In this document: piece by piece, positions 5,022 through 5,081 of the stretch
Layout: each line of letters opens with the position of its first letter
Numbering within the stretch: position 1 is the first letter of the stretch
DNA from: Elusimicrobiota bacterium
GTDB lineage: Bacteria > Elusimicrobiota > Elusimicrobia > UBA1565 > UBA9628
Length of the DNA: 5,081 nt
Assembly (NCBI GenBank): GCA_028717525.1
Contig: JAQUNT010000217.1
Location: forward strand, 1-5,081
Reading direction: 5' to 3'
The notes under the pieces: model-generated
Database searches by the model: none
What the model was told of the DNA's origin: nothing
The model's input: the letters and a program-made list of their open reading frames with translations, nothing else
Position numbers and translations under genes: made by a program

Positions 5022-5081
5022 ATGGCGCGCCGGGACCTGGTGCGCCTCCTGCGCCTCAAGCCGCATCCGGAGGGGGGCTTC
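5022..5081 (+). CDS. DUF985 (Cupin_5) family protein, first 20 codons only
   Basis: The ATG at 5022 opens a frame that runs off the right edge after 20 codons. The visible N-terminus reads as a helix (RRDLVRLLRLK) followed by PHPEGGF. A helix leading into L-x-PHPEGG-aromatic is the characteristic start of the DUF985/Cupin_5 family (Pfam PF06172, related to yeast YML079w), whose members are small cytoplasmic beta-barrels of roughly 150-170 residues that probably bind a small molecule. Their reaction is not established. No signal peptide is present. It follows the lipoprotein stop by 3 bases in the same frame and has a GAGG ribosome-binding site, so it is the third gene of the operon. With so little sequence the family call rests on one motif. 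Confidence 0.7.
   Translation, partial: MARRDLVRLLRLKPHPEGGF

Noticed and set aside
3630..5066. 478-codon minus-strand open frame spanning the aminotransferase and lipoprotein genes
   Set aside because: Low-complexity Arg/Gly/Gln/Leu translation crossing two well-supported genes; an antisense shadow.

Overview
This is a G+C-rich window (about two-thirds G+C by eye) of densely packed protein genes. I see no RNA genes, insertion sequences, CRISPR arrays or terminators. Four of the five N-termini that can be judged look exported, and two of those carry lipobox-like cysteines. That fits a diderm bacterium of high G+C. An uncultured lineage such as Elusimicrobiota, Myxococcota or a deltaproteobacterial relative is possible, but nothing here fixes the phylum.

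Left arm, minus strand (2878 down to 1). The first gene encodes an exported, probably lipidated fusion of a Memo domain (AmmeMemoRadiSam protein B) and an AMMECR1 domain (AmmeMemoRadiSam protein A). After 74 bases containing a near-consensus sigma70-type promoter and a perfect Shine-Dalgarno, a small secreted DUF2914 protein follows (831-1307). Eleven bases later begins a secreted DUF1460 cysteine hydrolase (N-acetylmuramoyl-L-alanine amidase-like), which runs off the left edge at position 1. This gene is real and open to the window edge, although its stop is not visible.

Centre (2879-2978). A 100-base divergent region holds a minus-strand promoter for the Memo/AMMECR1 gene and a plus-strand extended -10 promoter whose predicted start point falls on the A of the aminotransferase ATG. 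It also holds a bulged inverted repeat and a six-codon leader ORF. The TGA of that leader overlaps the Memo/AMMECR1 ATG.

Right arm, plus strand (2979 to 5081). This is a tight operon: a class I/II PLP-dependent aminotransferase most like the alanine aminotransferases (AlaA/AlaT group), an unrecognised lipoprotein starting with TTG, and the first 20 codons of a DUF985 cupin that runs off the right edge. Gaps are 6 and 3 bases, all three genes share one reading frame, and only TAG codons separate them.

Taken together, the left arm looks like an envelope-directed set (metal-site Memo/AMMECR1, DUF2914, peptidoglycan-hydrolase-like DUF1460), divergently transcribed from an amino-acid-metabolism operon with an attached lipoprotein. 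The most noteworthy points are the extracytoplasmic location of the Memo/AMMECR1 fusion and an apparent Cys-to-Asp change in its metal site. The leaderless and leader-ORF start arrangements in the divergent region, and the use of TAG at every visible stop, also stand out.
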